From assembly GCA_029210205.1 (NCBI GenBank), contig JARGOD010000047.1, forward strand, positions 1-40,181: a stretch of DNA of 40,181 nucleotides, written 5' to 3'. The notes under the pieces are model-generated. The model did not search any database. It was not told the origin of the DNA and saw only the letters and a list, made by a program, of their open reading frames with translations. Below, piece by piece: positions 39,693-40,181 of this stretch (its first letter is position 1; each line of letters begins with the position of its first letter). The position numbers and the translations under genes are program-made. The DNA comes from Verrucomicrobiales bacterium (lineage in GTDB: Bacteria; Verrucomicrobiota; Verrucomicrobiia; Verrucomicrobiales; DEV007).

Positions 39693-40181
39693 TTATGATC
39701 TCTTCTGTATGGCGAGAAGCGCCGGCGGGGAATTCCGCTGGTTGATAAACTCGTATTTCGAAACGGAGTATTGATCCTGCGGAAGTTCGCGAGCCCATTG
39801 AATGACGGAGCCGGCTTCGTTAGAGCCGCCGGGATGGCCTGTATAGAGGGCAACGGTAATAATACCACCCTCGCTGAGAAATTCGGTGGCTGCGGAAAGT
39901 GCCGCCAGCGTGGTGGCAGAGTGAGTCGTCACGGCTTTATCGCCGCCGGGAAGGTAGCCGAGATTAAACATTGCGGCCTGAATTGAGCCTGAGAGGAACT
40001 CTGCCATTCGCTCATGGCCTGCTCGATGCAGTGTGACTTGTCCGTTCGCCGCTGTTCTCTCCGCCGTTTGCGTAATGGCCTCCTGCTGGATGTCGAACCC
40101 GATTACCTTGCCTTCGGGGCCCACAAGTGAGGCGAGGAAAAGAGTGTCATGTCCATTTCCCACGGTGGCATCGACGACGGT
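39693..40181 (-). CDS. mnmM: tRNA (mnm5s2U34) methyltransferase MnmM/YtqB family (5' end cut)
   Basis: The final 163 codons of a class I SAM methyltransferase. The frame continues through the right edge (TVVDATVGNGHDTLFLASLV), so the first residues are missing. Matches to the YtqB family are strong: motif I DATVGNGHDT, GFDIQQEAITQT, the diagnostic AAMFNLGYLPGGDKAVTTHS, ITVALYTGHPGG and a C-terminal YEFINQRNSPPALLAIQK. B. subtilis MnmM (YtqB) methylates nm5s2U34 to mnm5s2U34 in tRNA wobble positions. Older annotations call the family rRNA methylase. The GTG at 40163 should not be taken as the start, because the motif extends upstream. It is convergent with the PcfJ-like gene. Confidence 0.87.
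   Translation of the reverse strand, partial: TVVDATVGNGHDTLFLASLVGPEGKVIGFDIQQEAITQTAERTAANGQVTLHRAGHERMAEFLSGSIQAAMFNLGYLPGGDKAVTTHSATTLAALSAATEFLSEGGIITVALYTGHPGGSNEAGSVIQWARELPQDQYSVSKYEFINQRNSPPALLAIQKRS

Noticed and set aside
1..40181. CRISPR array, insertion sequence, prophage or defence island
   Set aside because: No regularly spaced repeats, transposase, integrase, phage or nuclease-type defence genes were found; PcfJ alone is not enough evidence for a mobile element.

Overview
The window looks like chromosome of a Gram-negative member of the PVC group, most likely Verrucomicrobiota, with Planctomycetota as the alternative. The evidence is a planctomycete-type cytochrome c/DUF1549/DUF1553 protein next to a DUF1501 protein, a second PSCyt1 protein, two SHD1-domain proteins, a secreted sulfatase, a PQQ-type beta-propeller beginning with a WPRFRGPNGSG motif, and two large membrane-anchored Ser/Thr kinases. 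An LPS synthesis and export operon (kdsA-lptC-lptA-lptB) shows an outer membrane with LPS. Almost no start codon has a Shine-Dalgarno sequence. No rRNA, tRNA, CRISPR array, insertion sequence or prophage was seen. Gene density is high; only two gene-free stretches slightly exceed 300 bases.

Layout. 1-4425 (minus): DUF1553-type and DUF1501 pair, probably one transcript, cut by the left edge. 4485-6076 (plus): cysteine-cluster protein and EamA permease, overlapping by one base. 6057-7190 (minus): CNNM/CBS membrane protein. 7335-10600 (plus): FolB, SOUL protein, Tat-exported TIM-barrel protein, PQQ-like beta-propeller. 10610-12073 (minus): SHD1/concanavalin-like protein and RecO. 12143-13253: prfB, read only through a programmed +1 frameshift. 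13567-16051: three genes resembling a type II secretion or type IV pilus inner-membrane platform (GspL/M/C-like). 16070-18616 (minus): Ser/Thr kinase with HEAT-like and sugar-binding-like extracytoplasmic parts. 18853-22110 (plus): PolX, an MDR oxidoreductase and Ogt. 22155-27884 (minus): LD-carboxypeptidase, Hpf, LptB, LptA, LptC, KdsA. 28000-35756 (plus): a ClpP-fold membrane protein, a zinc-ribbon Ser/Thr kinase, a ClpX-like ATPase with a duplicated C-terminal domain, a CPBP protease, FabG and a GNAT protein. 35760-36371 (minus): PSCyt1-SHD1 protein. 36498-39685 (plus): sulfatase and PcfJ-like protein. 39693-40181 (minus): MnmM-type tRNA methyltransferase, cut by the right edge.

How the genes fit together. 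The envelope theme dominates: LPS export, a secretion platform, kinases with extracytoplasmic sensor regions, secreted sulfatase and cytochrome/DUF1501 proteins, and membrane proteases. DNA repair and translation housekeeping genes (recO, polX, ogt, prfB, hpf, mnmM) are interspersed. No complete undescribed system is evident. The most unusual items are the ClpX-like ATPase with its tandem small domain beside a kinase and a CPBP protease, the LptB with a disordered extension of about 210 residues, the SD-less prfB frameshift, and a two-copy intergenic repeat.
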